Under the pieces are notes generated by a model. The model was given only the letters and a program-made list of their open reading frames with translations, was not told where the DNA came from and searched no databases. A stretch of DNA of 64,000 nucleotides from Dipteronia dyeriana (taxonomy: Eukaryota > Streptophyta > Magnoliopsida > Sapindales > Sapindaceae), in NCBI GenBank assembly GCA_032871835.1, contig CM065303.1, positions 60,984,597 to 61,048,596 on the forward strand. The letters run 5' to 3'. Position 1 is the stretch's first letter; each line of letters begins with the position of its first letter. The position numbers and the translations under genes were made by a program. Of the stretch, positions 1-17,114 are shown piece after piece.

Positions 1-1240
1 AATAACAATTTTTCTGATACTTATTATCCTACTACTCAATTATATACTACTGAGAGTTGTAATATTATTGGTGCATTGTAAGAGTTCATCGGATATACAA
101 CTACATACATGCATTGAAGCTATGGAAAAAAAAATGGAACGATTATTATAGGGAGTTTCCAAATATTTATTTGCTTGTATTGTATTTTGATCCACGTTGT
201 AAATTAGAAAATTTGTCTGATTTTTTAATTATTTATTATGGTTGTTTAGAAATAGTTGTAGATATTCATAGTTATTGTTCTACAATTAAGACATTATTTT
301 ATGAGTTATATGATGAATATCGTAAAGTTTATGGTCAATCACTAAACATTAATGTTCCACAAAATCAAACTGTATCCAATACTCGATTCTCTAGATTTTT
401 AGGGTTAGGGTCTCAACTGTTATCCTAAAAGACCAAAAAATTACGAGCTTCTTCTTCTTCATCAAGCTCGGCCTCATATTACGATATTGAAACTTATCAC
501 AATACCAGTTTTGAGTTTATGGGAGACAGTGATGTGAAACAATTTGATATCCTACATTGGTGGAGGGTTCATGAAAAGCACTTCCCAATCTTGGTTATTA
601 TAGCCAAATAAATTCTTGCAACACTAGTTTCTACAGTGGCTGTGGAACAAGAGTTTAGTGTCGGTGGAAATATTCTGGACGCAAGACATTCGTTTTTGAG
701 TCCATAATCAATTCAAGTCCAAGTTTGTGCTGATGATTGGACCTAGACGTAAAACAGACAAAAAGAACTCAAACAAGAAGCACTTTACGATTTCTTCGAC
801 GATGATCACACCATTGAAACGGAAGACAACGATTTGTTACAATCCCAACTCTCAACTCACTTCCCCAAACAGACAATAAAAGGTAAAAAAAAACTGTATG
901 GTCTTTGATTCCTCTAATCCACAAGAGGATACGTAGGTAACCTAATTATAGTACAAATTAAGTACAAGACCAATTTAAATTTTTTAGTTTTATTTCAATT
1001 TATTTATTTTAGTTTTTTATATATTTATTTTAATTTAATTTCGGCATACCCAATAAACTTCATTTACAAAGGAATTGAATCGTCTGGAACTGGGGACCGG
1101 ACTGGAACCAGAACCGGGGGACCAGATTGGACCGAAACCCCCTTCCAAACGCTTTTGGTTTCGGTTCCGATTCTAATTTCAGGTCCCCCTACAACCGAAA
1201 TCGACGGTTCGAAACCGAAACTGAATTACGGTCATGTCTA
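1..1240 (+). pseudogene. hAT transposase C-terminal remnant, truncated by the left edge
   Basis: One frame reads from about position 114 to beyond 740 and is cut by stops at 426-428, 609-611 and about 702. It encodes the end of an Ac/Tam3-type transposase. Recognisable parts are an N-terminal stretch with YFDPRCKL, a Ser-rich linker, and the hAT dimerisation domain (ILHWWRVHEKHFPIL, then ILATLVSTVAVEQEFSVGG, then ILDARHSFLSP). The domain order is that of RICESLEEPER-like proteins. An AT-rich stretch follows, then 1080-1235 is packed with short GGAACCGAAACCG-like motifs typical of hAT subterminal regions, so the element's right end is probably near 1240. The stops make it a dead copy. The rest of the transposase and the left terminus lie outside the window. 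Confidence 0.85.
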
Positions 1241-1498
1241 AATCTTCCTAATGTCTACGGAACCTGCAATAAAAGGGCAGCAAAATAGAAAAACATTAAG
1301 AGCGTTTGTGTTGGTAAATAGCACAGGCGTTTCGACGCTCAAGTCAGCCAACAATTCTTTAGGAATAATATGATAATTCGTGAGAGAACGAAGCAAAGTT
1401 TTTTATATGTTTTTTAATAAATAAAAAATCTGATTATTATTAGAGTAATACTACTAACAATCCACTAAATATATTTCTAAGGTCCGTTTATTTTTTTT

Positions 1499-2140
1499 TA
1501 ATATTATATTAACATCTTCTATTAACAGAAAAGCAGCAACTTTTCTGTTAACCTAATAATGCTAGCTCCTCATTTATTCAATTTATCATATTAAGGAAAA
1601 GAAAGAAAAAAAAAAGTAGTCTAATAATAATCTATTAATAGAAAAGTAGCAACTTTTCTATTAACCTAATAATGCTAGCTCCTCATTTATTCAATTTATC
1701 ATATTAAGGAAAAGAAAGAAAAAAAAAGTAGTCTAATAATAATCTATTAATAGAAAAGTTACTACTTTTCTATTAACCTAACAATGCTAGCTCGGTAGCT
1801 CCTCATTTATTTATTTTTTTACTATTATATTAACACCTTTTATTAAAATTACTTAAATATAGATACAATTCTCATTCAATTTATCATATTAAGGAAAAGA
1901 ACGAAAAAAAAAAAGTAGTCTAATAATAATCTATTAACAGAACTTTTCTATTAACCTAATAATGCTAGCTCCTCATTTATTCAATTTATCATATTAAGGA
2001 AAAGAAAGAAAGAAAAAGTAGTCTAATAATAATCTGTTAATAGAAAAGTAGCAAATAATTGTAGCTCCTTATTTCTTTATTTTTTTAAATATTATATTAA
2101 CATCTTTTGATTAAAATTACTTAAATAGACATAATTCAAT
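1499..2140. repeat. Tandem repeat, about 110-bp unit, 4-5 copies
   Basis: Units start near 1515, 1630, 1741, 1930 and 2030. Each has a small palindrome (GAAAAGTAGCAACTTTTC or a variant), then AATGCTAGCTCCTCATTTATTC, then a poly-purine run of GGAAAAGAAAG type, then GTAGTCTAATAATAAT. The third unit carries about 70 extra bases. Copies are similar enough to align by eye, so the array is fairly recent. No coding potential is seen. Confidence 0.8.
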
Positions 2141-3960
2141 AATTACTGATTATTATGTAAAGTTAATTCTAATAAAACCCACATCCACACCCAATTTGTT
2201 TACTTTTATTATTATTATTTTTACATTTTAACCCCTAGTTATTTTGTTTCTCACATACAACCTATTATTAGTGATGAAACTGAGAAATCATATTAAAAGT
2301 AAGTTAAAAAAAAATCTGTATTTTTTATTTTCATTGTTACTAAGATTTTTTTTTTCCGTCTTTCTAGTGCACACAATATGAAAATAGTAACGCTAGATAT
2401 CCCAAATTCTGTCCCAAATTCTGTGGTCCATAAGGTGTCAACATTTTATAAATCATGAGATTATGTGGTGACCAATGTGATATTGACACATCACGTGCCA
2501 CATCATTTGAAACAGAATTTGAGAAAAAAAAAATTAAAACATCTAACATTATTCATATTAAAATTCTTGATTTGGCTGTGTTGAGCAAAAACTCGAATTT
2601 AAGTTCAAGCATATAGTGATGGAGAAAGACTACTTTTTTTTTTCTAAAGACTACTTTTTTTTTTCTTTCTGTTCCTTAATATGATAAATTGAATGAGATT
2701 TTTTTTTTTTTTTTTTTGAAGAAGAAGAAGAAGAAGACTGCTATGGAACCCGGAACTCTGGAAGTTAGTGAAAGAAAGAAATGAAAGGGAAAAATAAAAA
2801 GGACTTTGGGGGATTGCCTATATGGAGCCTGCAAGTTAGCAAAAGAAATTAAAATAATAATAATAATAAATAGGGATGGTGCATGCCTGATAGCAGGGGT
2901 AAAACTGGAATTATGAAATTGGGAAGGCCAAATGATAAAAACTTAAAAATATGACCCTGCTTATAGGGTGTCTAAAGTTTGCAAAAGAGATAGGCAATTT
3001 AGGAAATAAATAAATTATAATTTATAAATTATATTTTCTCTTTACAATTCAAAATTTTTTTTCTTTCCACACACCTTTTTTAAAGACACTCCACCTAAAA
3101 ACTTAAAATCTAAAGACACTCCATTTACTTCTAAAATTATCTTTTTTAGTTTTTGAAACTCATTTTTTGAACACACTCCATCCAAAAAACCTAAATTTTA
3201 AAAAACCATTATAGAGACAATTCATTTTGCTTCAAAATTATCTTCTTCTTTTTTCATTGAATAGTGAAATTCTGAAGTTTAATTTTAAATTATTATTATT
3301 ATTTTTGTTTCATTTAACTATTTCAAAAATTTAAAGGATCAGACACTTTTTTTATTTTATTTCTTTTTCTTGAAAAAAAGATTGTTTGGGTGCTGACTAT
3401 TTCAATCTTATTATGGCGCCTTATGACATTTGATACTAAATATTCTCTGGATTCTGGAGTTTTTTTAGATTACTCTGCTAGAGGGCTTTAAACAATCTAC
3501 TAATCCTTTATGAAACAAGTCTATTGCACTCTCTTACATAGTCTCAAGAACACAATAATTTTTTGTGGTGAACCCACTCTGCTGCTCTTCTCAATTAATA
3601 AAAGATTTATTTTATTGTATTTTTGTACAAAAATCAATACTTTTTAAAAATAAAATGTGTTTGTTTTTTTGTTATAAATTTTTAGGGTTTGTGAAATGCA
3701 AAAATATATAAAAAGAGTAATGTTTCTAACAAAGTTGTTTTAGAAAAAAAAATTGCACTCTTTAGCAATTTTAATTAGAATAAAATTATCATATAATAAA
3801 AATAATTAAAATGGAATGTAGAAAGATATTCATTTGATTGTTAATATAATCTACCTTTATAAATCTTTTAGCTATTAAAAATAGACCTACTCTTTACAAA
3901 TCACATATTATCTATTTACATTTCATTTTAATTTTTTTATTAAAGGCAATATTAAAGTGG
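2141..3960. other. AT-rich intergenic DNA with an inverted copy of the 110-bp repeat core
   Basis: No gene is seen. At 2640-2697 the sequence GACTACTTTTTTTTTCTTTC through TTGAATGAG is the reverse complement of the purine-rich core of the upstream 110-bp repeat, so that core also exists here in inverted orientation. A (GAA)5-6 run follows poly-T at about 2701-2736. The remainder is AT-rich with homopolymer tracts and no supportable element boundary. Confidence 0.5.
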
Positions 3961-3966
3961 AAATGG

Positions 3967-5320
3967 TGAGACCTTTTTTTTTTTGTAGTGATGTCACCAC
4001 TTTAATAACTTAAGTTTAAAAGACACATATTATAGTGGACTATCCAATTTGCCCTTAAATAATCTATTTTTTAATCCCATTGTGTTTCCATCTACACTTT
4101 GAAAACGATAACTCTTCTCTCTATCCAAAAAACTTGTCTTTCTCCAGATTCTGCACAAAAAGATAACCTATATTTGTGATCTTCGTTTATATATTTTTAT
4201 ATATTTCTGTGTGGTTTAACAATGTATCCATTCATTATGATTTGTTATCCAGTCTTTGTATGTACATGTATGAACATTTTATTTTTCAAAGGATCAAACA
4301 TTTTATTTTTTATAATAATGTTTAGTTAAATCGAGCATATTTGTAGTCAAATCGAGCTTTTTTTTTAATATGATCGAGCTTTTTTTTGAAAGAATTGGGC
4401 ATTTGTCAGAGGATTAAAAAAATGTCAAAGGATTGAGAAAAAATTTCAAAGGATCGAGATTTTTTTCAAAGGATCGAATCGAGAATATTTTTCAAAGGAT
4501 CGAGAATTTTTATCAAATGATCAAGAATTATTTCAAATGATCGAGCATTTTTTTCAAAGGATCGAGCATTTTTTTCAAAGGATCGAGATTTTTTTCAAAG
4601 GATCGAATCAAGAATATTTTTCAAAGGATCGAGATTTTTTTTCAAATGATCGAGAATTTTTTTTAAATGATCGAGAATTTTCGTCAAATGATCAAGAATA
4701 TTTTTCAAAGGATCGAGATTTTTTTCAAAGGATCAAGATTTTTTTTCAAAGGATCAAGATTTTTTTTCAAAGGATCAAGATTTTTTTTCAGAAGATCGAG
4801 AATATTATTCACAGGATCGAGAATATTATTCAAAGGATCGAGAATATTTTTCAAAGGATCAAGATTTTTTTCAAATGATCGAGATATTTTTTCAAAGGAT
4901 TTAGAATATTTTTTAAAGGATCGAGAATCTTTGTCAAAGGATCGAGATTTTTTTCAAAGGATCGAGAATTTTTGTTAAATGATCGAGATTTTTTTTTAAA
5001 GGATCGAGAATATTTTTTAAAGGATCGAGAATTTTTGTCAAATGATCGAGAATTTTTTTTTAAGTACTGACCAGAAAAAAAGAAGCTCCGGGGGCACTGC
5101 CCCCTGCCGGAGAACCGGACCCCTGAATGCGTCTGCGTAGCGCCTGAGTTTCAACGAAACTTTCTCTCTCTATTTCATAACTCTCACTGTAAAAAAATGA
5201 ATGAAAGACTCTGACGGAACAACTATTGGGGGCATTTTTGTCAATTCACCATAATAAGTGTCTGTTAAACATAAGTTATTAAAACAGTGACAGTGTTGAA
5301 ACGTCGCCTTTAAAAAGTGC
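3967..5320. mobile_element. Non-autonomous long-TIR DNA element A with internal minisatellite
   Basis: The ends form a degenerate inverted repeat of about 80 bp. The right end (about 5235-5320) is the reverse complement of the left end of a second element at 43833, sharing CACTGTTTTAATAACTTATG and TATTATGGTGAAC. The left end (3967-4050) has the related CACTTTAATAACTTAAGTTT and TATTATAGTGGAC. Just inside the right end, 5070-5240 matches the reverse complement of 43935-44100 (the CTTTCATTCATTTTACAGTG block and a GC-richer stretch). Between the ends sits a large 21-bp-type array. No transposase is present. Long TIRs suggest a Mutator-like affinity, but no target duplication is visible, so the superfamily is inferred. 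Confidence 0.65.
4320..5063. repeat. Minisatellite, 20-22 bp unit, about 34 copies
   Basis: The unit is close to TTTTTCAAAGGATCGAGAAT, with variants in the A/T run and CGAG changed to CAAG or CGAA. It fills the middle of element A. Reverse-complemented, the unit (CTTTGAAAAAAATCTCGATC) resembles the 21-bp unit at 44093-44362 in element B (CTTTAGTAAAAGTCTCGGAG). Open frames across it are by-products of a period near 21 bases, which repeats seven residues. Confidence 0.85.
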
Positions 5321-7057
5321 TATTTATTTTTTGAACCCCAATATTAAACTAAATTAATATGATCATTAAATATTTTCCTTAATTTCAAGTAATTATCTTT
5401 GGATAAATATTACATAACTCTTTATTTTATTTTAAGTAATGGATGATAAAGATGATGTCAGATAAGATTTGATTGACTAATTAATTTTTTTTTCACATAA
5501 TCTAATATGGATATGTAATAGATAATAAAAATAACCAAATATTAACTTTTAACTTTATTGTGTTAATTAAGTATTAACTTTTTTTAAAAAGAAAAATTTT
5601 GTAATTATACACCCACATTAATAACTTGCCTCTTTTATTCTTATATTCTTCTCGATTTTATTTAAATATAATATTTTTATATAATACAATTCATAATATA
5701 AATATGAGTTATGTTTATAAGAGAATTAGAGCTGTCAACAACCATTTCTGAGCAGGTCAAAAAAAAAAGTACAACCATTTTTACGAAATGTAATTTTCAT
5801 AACTTTCTCTTTCTTTTATTGCTATTATATTCTTACGATAGAGTGTTGTAGACTAAAAATCTTAAATCTTCCATTTTATATCAAATATTAATCTAAATTA
5901 AAATCACCAAACAAGATTAAAAAAAATCTAAAAAAACTCCAAACTAGTTTTTGTGTTTTTTTTTTTTAAGAAAACAACTCATTTTTTCCTCTTCACTGTT
6001 TTCCAAACTCTAAAATATCTTCTTCTTTTCACTGGGATATTACAGTCTCAAATCTATGGTGAAAAATCCAACAAATTTGAATGCCAAGCAAGGTTGTTAG
6101 AGTACCAAGGAAATGGTCTAATAGCCTCTGCTTCACCCTCTTCAATGACCTGAAGAATACATGCATAGCAGATGACAATAAATTTCCAAGATAATGAACT
6201 AGGCAAAAGTTAGAACAATCATAGATTTTATGGTAAAAGAATAAACACTTGGAGGGATTTCATGAAGTCATTCTCTGATTGAGATTGAAAGTTCCTACAA
6301 AATTGAGTACTACAAAACCAAAATAAGAGATTGAATTGAAATAAACTTATAATCCCTTTTTGAAAACTCATTGTCTAAAAGCTCAACATATTGTAATATT
6401 GTATGAGAAAAATTAAGCACAATAAAATAAAAAGAAGTGGAAATAGGCCTTAGTAGCACTGAATTCGTAGTGATTTTTAAGACTAACACTATATTAATAA
6501 TTTGAGTTTAAATTGCACCAACCGATAAAAAGACCCTAACCTTTTTCTTTTATTACTTTTTTTTTTGTTGATGCCTTTTTTTAATTTTCAAAAACCTTCA
6601 TTGGACCTCCATCAATGGTGATAGAATAGACCTCCAATTGAGGTCAATGAAATCTGTTCGACATCCAATTGAGGCGTTTTCAACCAAGTATTTGGAGGTC
6701 AAATAGATCTCCAATACAGATCCGTTCGTTCAACTTCCATCAACCTCCAATGGAGGTCGATGAAGAAGATAAACAAAAAAGATTGAAAAACTTTATTTTT
6801 ATCCGATAAATCTTAAAAATTAAAAAATATATCCAATAAATCCTAAAAACTATAAAATAAGTTTTGAATATTATAAAATAAGTCTTGAAAATATTATAAT
6901 AATTCTTTAAAAAAAACTTATTTTTGTGAGTATGGTACTATTAAACCTTAAATTAATAAATCCATACTTGTCTTAAGAGTAAGGGAGTAAAGAGTTTTAG
7001 AATTTTTTTTTAATCAATAAAAAGAATGATACGAAGTCTTAACCATACAATAATAGG
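5321..7057. other. AT-rich intergenic DNA, with a MITE-like inverted repeat at 6594-6765
   Basis: No gene is recognised. Around 6594-6765 the left arm CTTCATTGGACCTCCATCAA and a right arm ending GGAGGTCGATGAAG are inverted copies. Several further GACCTCCAATTGAGG palindromic motifs lie between them, so this is probably a small MITE or its relic. Other sequence is A/T homopolymers and low complexity. Confidence 0.45.
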
Positions 7058-7065
7058 ATGCAGAG

Positions 7066-7960
7066 CAGTGTTGTAAAAGTCCCCGACTAGAGCCGATTAG
7101 GCTGCCTAGTCGCTAGTCGGAGGTCGGAGGGCTGCCACAAGGAAGTCGACGTGAATAGGCAGCAAGAGTCAAGTCGGCACCCAGTCGAAGAAAGTCGGCA
7201 AGTTGGAGGTTAAGCGGCATGGTCAGTCAAACCGATGTTGACCGACTTGTGCCATTTTTTTTAAAAAAAAAATCGAATTAAAATAAAATAAAATGAAGAA
7301 ATTTGGTTCAACAGAGAACCTTTCGCAATTCGTAAATCACAAAACCAAAATGCAACTCTTGTCTTCTCGAGCTATCTTCTCTCGTCTTCCAGTTCCGCCA
7401 CTCGTCACCGTCACACACAGATATCACAGGAAAGAGAGCTTCAGAAACCCACCAAAGTCAAAGCTCCATAACATAATCACAACCCAACAAAGATCTGCAG
7501 AAAACAGTTAATTAATAGTTTGAGCAAAACCCTTTAACATCAGAATCCAAGAGGCACAGAAGACAGAGAGACTAAAGAAGCTTTTAAGAAACTGAAGAGT
7601 CGAAATGAAGTTGAAGACAGAATCTAATATCTCTCTCTCTAATCCGGACTTCAAACCAACTCTAAATTTAGTTCATTAACACCAGCAAAAAAGTAAGTTA
7701 ATTAATAAAAAAAAAATCTGTTTTTATCTTTAACACCTTCTTCTCCGTTCATCTTCTAATTTTTTTTAACTTTAAATTTATTTTTTTAAAATGAAATATA
7801 ATGATGTTTATTCAATTACAAGGAAATATATATATATATATATAAAGTCCGACCGGCTGCCGACTACTTCCGGCCATCTGACTGGTCCTCTAGTAGTCCC
7901 CGACTAATCACCTTAGGTAGGTTACCATCCGACTAACGTCTAACGACTTTAACAACACTA
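7066..7960. mobile_element. Non-autonomous hAT-type element
   Basis: The left terminus CAGTGTTGTAAAAGTC and the right terminus GACTTTAACAACACTA form a 16-bp imperfect TIR of the common plant hAT type (C/TAGTGTTG). Flanks ATGCAGAG (7058-7065) and ATATAGAG (7961-7968) could be a decayed 8-bp target duplication (6/8). Subterminal regions are dense in GTCGGCGACTAG-like motifs (7083-7250 and 7845-7945). The centre (about 7290-7720) is unlike the ends and has a 72-codon open frame (7293-7511) that I do not recognise. It may be captured host sequence. No transposase is present. Confidence 0.7.
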
Positions 7961-7968
7961 ATATAGAG

Positions 7969-9311
7969 CGATATATACAAAATTTAGTTTTGTCTGATAC
8001 GATATTTAGCCAAAAAAGGAGAATAGTGCTGGATCCATCAGTTATTCAATTGAGATTTCTATTTTCTATAGGAAAAGAAGAATAGTGATACTTACATTGG
8101 TAAGTTATCTTATTCATTTCAATGTGAGCAAAATTACTAGCCTTTTTGTTTTGTTTTGTTATATGTTAAAATTAAAATTAAAATTCAAAAATAATAATAG
8201 GTAATATTAAAATAAAATGTAGTGTTGTTAGAAATTTTATTTTTAAACATGAAGTATAAAGAGAAAAATGAAAAATCTTTAGAATTTTTTTAAATTTTAA
8301 ATTTTTAGAATGGGGTATCTTTAAAAAATAAATATATATAGAAAAAATTGAATCATTAAAAGAAGCTCTTTAGTTTTAAAAGTCAAGTTCGATTTAGTGC
8401 TATTTATCCTCATTCTCTCTTCTTTTAATAGCTTAGTCATCGTAATTTTGAATTTTACTAGAGAAACACTCTAACCATTTAAAATTGGTTTAATAAATAA
8501 ACCCAAAATACTTTATTACTTTAGAATTGTAAATGGTTAAATGGGTTAATGGAATTGTGATTTGTAAATAAAAGGTTATAATAAATTCACTGAGTTTAGT
8601 TAAAATTTTAAAAAGGACATAGGAAGAATTTATTACGTGCGAAGAATGAATATAAGGATTAATTAGTTGGAAAACCAAAATTGTAATATTGATGGAGATT
8701 GTAAAAGCAATCTCCAAATTTGGAGATAAAAAATACATCTCCAATTTTATTTTATTTTTATTTATTTGGACAATATGAAATAAGAGAAAATCATTGATGT
8801 ATCGGTGATCTGTTGAGTTGTACACCCCTACCATCCCGATAATAAAACATGTGATTGTCATATAGACTTTTTCCGTTACATGTCTCATCTTTAGTTTCCG
8901 ACTGTACCACTTCGATGTACCAAAGATTTTCTTATAAAATGGCGATGCATAAAAGATGGTCTTATATCCCTTATGATTTTATTTTTTTATTCATTTCCCT
9001 AACAATAAAATTTCTCTAAGCTGATTGCTTTGACCACTTAGATTTTGCTTAAAAACAAAATTATCTATTCAAGTGAAAGCATAACAGATTAAATCCTAAT
9101 GTTAGTTGTCATAGATAAAATAAAATTCAATCACAGCATTAATTAAATTATCTTGAAAATGTTAACATAGGTTTTGATGTAGAAAATATAAAATAACATG
9201 CACAACTCTGTTAAATTATAGGTATATATATTCTAATGATATGATATATAAAACGAAGAAAGAAAATGTTTTATTGAAGCAAACTAAGGTTCCAAGAATT
9301 AAAAGTCGTAG
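7969..9311. other. Intergenic, downstream of the carboxypeptidase gene
   Basis: AT-rich sequence without a recognisable gene. It should include the 3' UTR of the minus-strand carboxypeptidase gene just below 9312. The open frame at 8490-8888 has no recognisable motif and looks like chance. Confidence 0.5.
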
Positions 9312-13587
<4,276 letters not shown>

Positions 13588-13740
13588 AGCCGATTAATTA
13601 ATTACTTCTATTCTTCTTCTTCTTCTTCTTCTGTTGAGACTTGAGGAAGAGAGAGAGACTGTGAGAGGCACTTCTTCATATATAGACGAGGACGACACTA
13701 GGGAGTAGGCAGTGGCCAGTGGTGAGTGGGGTCTCTGGTC
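13588..13740 (-). promoter_or_regulatory. Core promoter and 5' UTR of the carboxypeptidase gene
   Basis: On the minus strand CTATATAT at 13685-13678 lies about 90 bases before the ATG and is a plausible TATA box. The likely leader holds a (GAA)n run (about 13632-13608) and GA-rich sequence. The assignment rests on spacing and composition only. Confidence 0.5.
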
Positions 13741-15390
13741 ATCATTTATTTATTTATTTATAAATTAAAAAAAAAATAAAGTAATAATATATATCAATAC
13801 TGTTTTTTATGTTTACTCTCTTCTTCTTTTTTCTTTTCCCTTTTCTTTTGTTTTTGATAAAAAGAGTTAATTAAAGAGGTAGATGGTGGAAGAATATTTG
13901 CAAAAGACATGTTTCATATGCCCTAGCCATAATTATATCACTTTTAATTGTTTTATATTTTTATATTTATGCATCAACATAAGTTTCCAAGTCAATGTGC
14001 ATGCCACTCTTCTTTTGCTAAATAAGTCAATACCAACAGTGAATGTCTACACTGTTCTCAATTTCTCATGGACGTAGTTAGTAAGTAGATGGTCGAGTTT
14101 AGGTAAAAGACTCTTAAATAACTGTTTGAATTCTACTATTGGTAAAATTTATATATATATATATATATATATAATCCAGATAGATGGATAGATATTGTAA
14201 AAAAAAAAAAAAAAACCTAGTTATGCATTTATGCTAAACCACCAATACCTAAAAGAAAACACCTCAAATTATATATAAATCCGATTTGTCATTTCTACGG
14301 TTAGTATTTCAAACAAATAAATAATTAAATCTATTAGCGGATATGGAACTATATATATATATATATATAGTTTTTCTTCTATAAGGCCGAACTGAACTTT
14401 TAATATTAGAACTAGATTTGTGATTCATTGATTAAGTTTAATAACACTTTAATTAAAATGAATTATATGAATCTAATGGTTGATAGTTGTGTAAAACAAA
14501 TTAGTGAAACCGTACGATAATATCATTAAGGATAATCGACTTGATAATTTATATATATATATTTCATTTCATCCATAATAATTTTAGATTTTTTATAATT
14601 TGGCCCAAATCCTGAACTTGGTTTTCTGCCCGTCTATTAGTAGATGTTATTATATAAATCATTTAAAAAAAAAAAGTTTTTAAATGAATCAATTAATAAA
14701 ACCATTTATTTTAAGAAACAACTCTATTACCAAAACAACACTTGAATATTTTTTTTCTTAAAATTCACTTAATATTTAATTTTTAAAAAGCAATGTAAAG
14801 TAATAAAATCAATTTCTATCAAAACTAAAATCAGTCATTAAGAAATCAATTTAAAATCATAAAAGCATCTTCATGGCTTCCTTGGATACCCTTTTATTTA
14901 AAAATAGATGTTATCGTAAGAGTTCTTTTGAGTGGGTTTGTGTTTCTAAAATATTTTCTCATAAATCACTCTTTTATAATTTGATCTAACACAAAGATTG
15001 TAGAATGGAATACTGAGCCATTTAATTGATTTATTAAGGGGAAAACGAATTATTTGGATGAGAAAAAATTAATAGTTTTTTTTAAAATCAAAAAATTAAT
15101 AGTTAAAACTTAAAAGAACACAATTCAATAAAGAACAAAACAATTAGGATAGGCCGACTGGCCCAGCAGGCTCTTGATAATTGATGTCTGATTTTATATA
15201 AAAAAATAATAATAATATAAAAATTGGAAATTTCATTTTAGCAAGGTTAAGAGCTAAAAGTTAAAATTGGATTTTGGATTGATAGGGCGTGTGAGAGTGA
15301 AGAGTGAAGAGTGGTATACGGTTTTGTTCTTTTCTATGAAAAAGCTGCCAGCTATCCCGCATGTCATTCCCCCGTGATCACAACAAAGTG
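13741..15390. other. AT-rich intergenic DNA with (AT)n tracts
   Basis: No gene is supported. (TA)n microsatellites lie near 14148-14174, 14350-14370 and 14550-14562. The rest is A/T-rich, including the far upstream region of the carboxypeptidase gene. Confidence 0.5.
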
Positions 15391-15394
15391 ACAA

Positions 15395-17105
15395 ACTATT
15401 AAATTTTATGGTAAATTGCAAAAACAACCCTAACAGCTCATTATCTTTTACTTATACCGTTAACCGTGTGGGAAAGTATCATATTCCCCCTGACGTTTGC
15501 CCTATTAATGAGACTATGATAGAGTTTGACCATAATAACAGTTTCCCCTCTAAAATCAAAGAAACGTTAAAAACGTCTCTTCTATTACACTTTTCATCCA
15601 TTTGGGACGTTGACTATTAAATGGAAATGGTATTAACGTAATTGAACCCAACCAGATATTAAACAAATAATCAAAAAAATTTAAAACAAAACAAATAATT
15701 TTAAAAATAAAACCCAAAATAAAATAAAATAAAATAAAATAAAATCTCTAACAAAATTTTAAAACAATTTTTTTTTTTTAAAAAAAAAAGAATCGTAGAT
15801 ATTGGATGATGGATCTCCACCAAAATCATCAACATCAATTTTTAATTTTTTATTATCCTTAGTCCATCACGAAACCACACCAACATCATCAGCCATCACC
15901 AAACAACCACCCATTTCACATTCAAACACAAAACCAGTTTCAAATTCAAACAACATTCAGATTTGGTTTCAAACCCAAATAATTTTTTCAAGAAAATGTT
16001 CTGATCTCTCCTCTCTCACGACCTGTCATATGTTTCTCTCATCTCATCATCAAACCCTAAACCGATCTCTTTCTCTTTTTATATTTCTTCTTCTTCTTCT
16101 TCTTCTTCTTCTTCTTCTTCTTCTTCTTCTTCTTCTTTTTCTTCTTCTTCTTCTTCTTCTTCTTCTTCTTCTTCTTCTTCTTCTTCTTCTTCTTCGTCGA
16201 TTGGGTTTAGGTGTATGTGATTTCTATTCGATTGGGTTTGGGTGTGTGTAGTTTGGTTCAATTGGTTTGGGTTACTGCGGAGGTTGTCGACTAGTGGGGT
16301 TTGGATGGATGGTGGTGTTGGAGATGGAGGTGGTGGTGCTGTGTGGGAATTTTTTCGATCTGGGTTAGGTTCATGGGAGTGTTGTGCATGTGGGGTGAAT
16401 CGGTTTCGATTTGATTTCAATTTGGGTCGGTTTCGATTTGATTTCGATTTGGGTCAATTTGGTTACGGATATGGATTTGGGAAGAGGGGTTGTTGTGTGG
16501 TGTCGTGGTGGTGGTGGCTGGATTTTAGGGGTGGTGAAGGGTGGTTCACAGTTTGGTTTGGGTCTAAGTTTGGGTTTGATGGAGATGTAGGGTTTGGGTG
16601 TTGAATCTGGACCGATAATGATGGTGATATTCTAGGGTCAAAATCTTGTGTTGATGATAATATTGATAACGATGATGGTAATTTTTATATTGATAAGAGG
16701 GGATTCAATTTCTGGTTTGGTGGTGATGGTGGAGATCAAAGAAATGGATCTAGATTTTGGCACCGGATCTACAAATTAACTGGTAGAGATGATGATGATG
16801 ATGATTGTTGAGGGAAGTTTATTTTATTTTTTTAAAGCAAAATGAAATTTGTGAGGTAATATATATATATATATATATATTGAAGTAAAGATTTTATTAT
16901 TATTATTATTATTATTATTAAATTTAATAAAAAATAAAAAACGAGATATCCCTACTGTCCATCTTTAGATGGACGGTAAAGATCCATTTTTTTAATTGTA
17001 TTTTTAAAAAAATTTGTTTTCTGATTTTTATATATTTTTATTTATTGAATATTTTGAGGGTAAAATAGTAATTATATGGAGAAAAGATAACTGAAGGGCG
17101 TATAA
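15395..17105. repeat. Probable degenerate transposon interior with a large CTT microsatellite
   Basis: A TE-like stretch begins near 15395 (GCAAAAACAACCCTAACAG, terminal-repeat style). It is followed by CAC/ATC-rich sequence, a (CTT)n block at 16085-16197, then TGGTGG/GGGTTTGG-rich sequence to about 16830 and (AT)n/(ATT)n tracts (16859-16920). The glutamate-rich and leucine-rich open frames over the microsatellite (113-149 codons) are products of the triplet repeat. Matching termini could not be found. Confidence 0.45.
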
Positions 17106-17114
17106 TACATTTAA

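Noticed and set aside
4320..5063. Regular short repeats resembling a CRISPR array
   Set aside because: The units are contiguous with no unique spacers, this is plant nuclear DNA, and there are no cas genes. It is a minisatellite inside a DNA element.
15802..16420. Open frames of 113-149 codons rich in Leu or Glu
   Set aside because: They are produced by the (CTT)n microsatellite and lack any domain.
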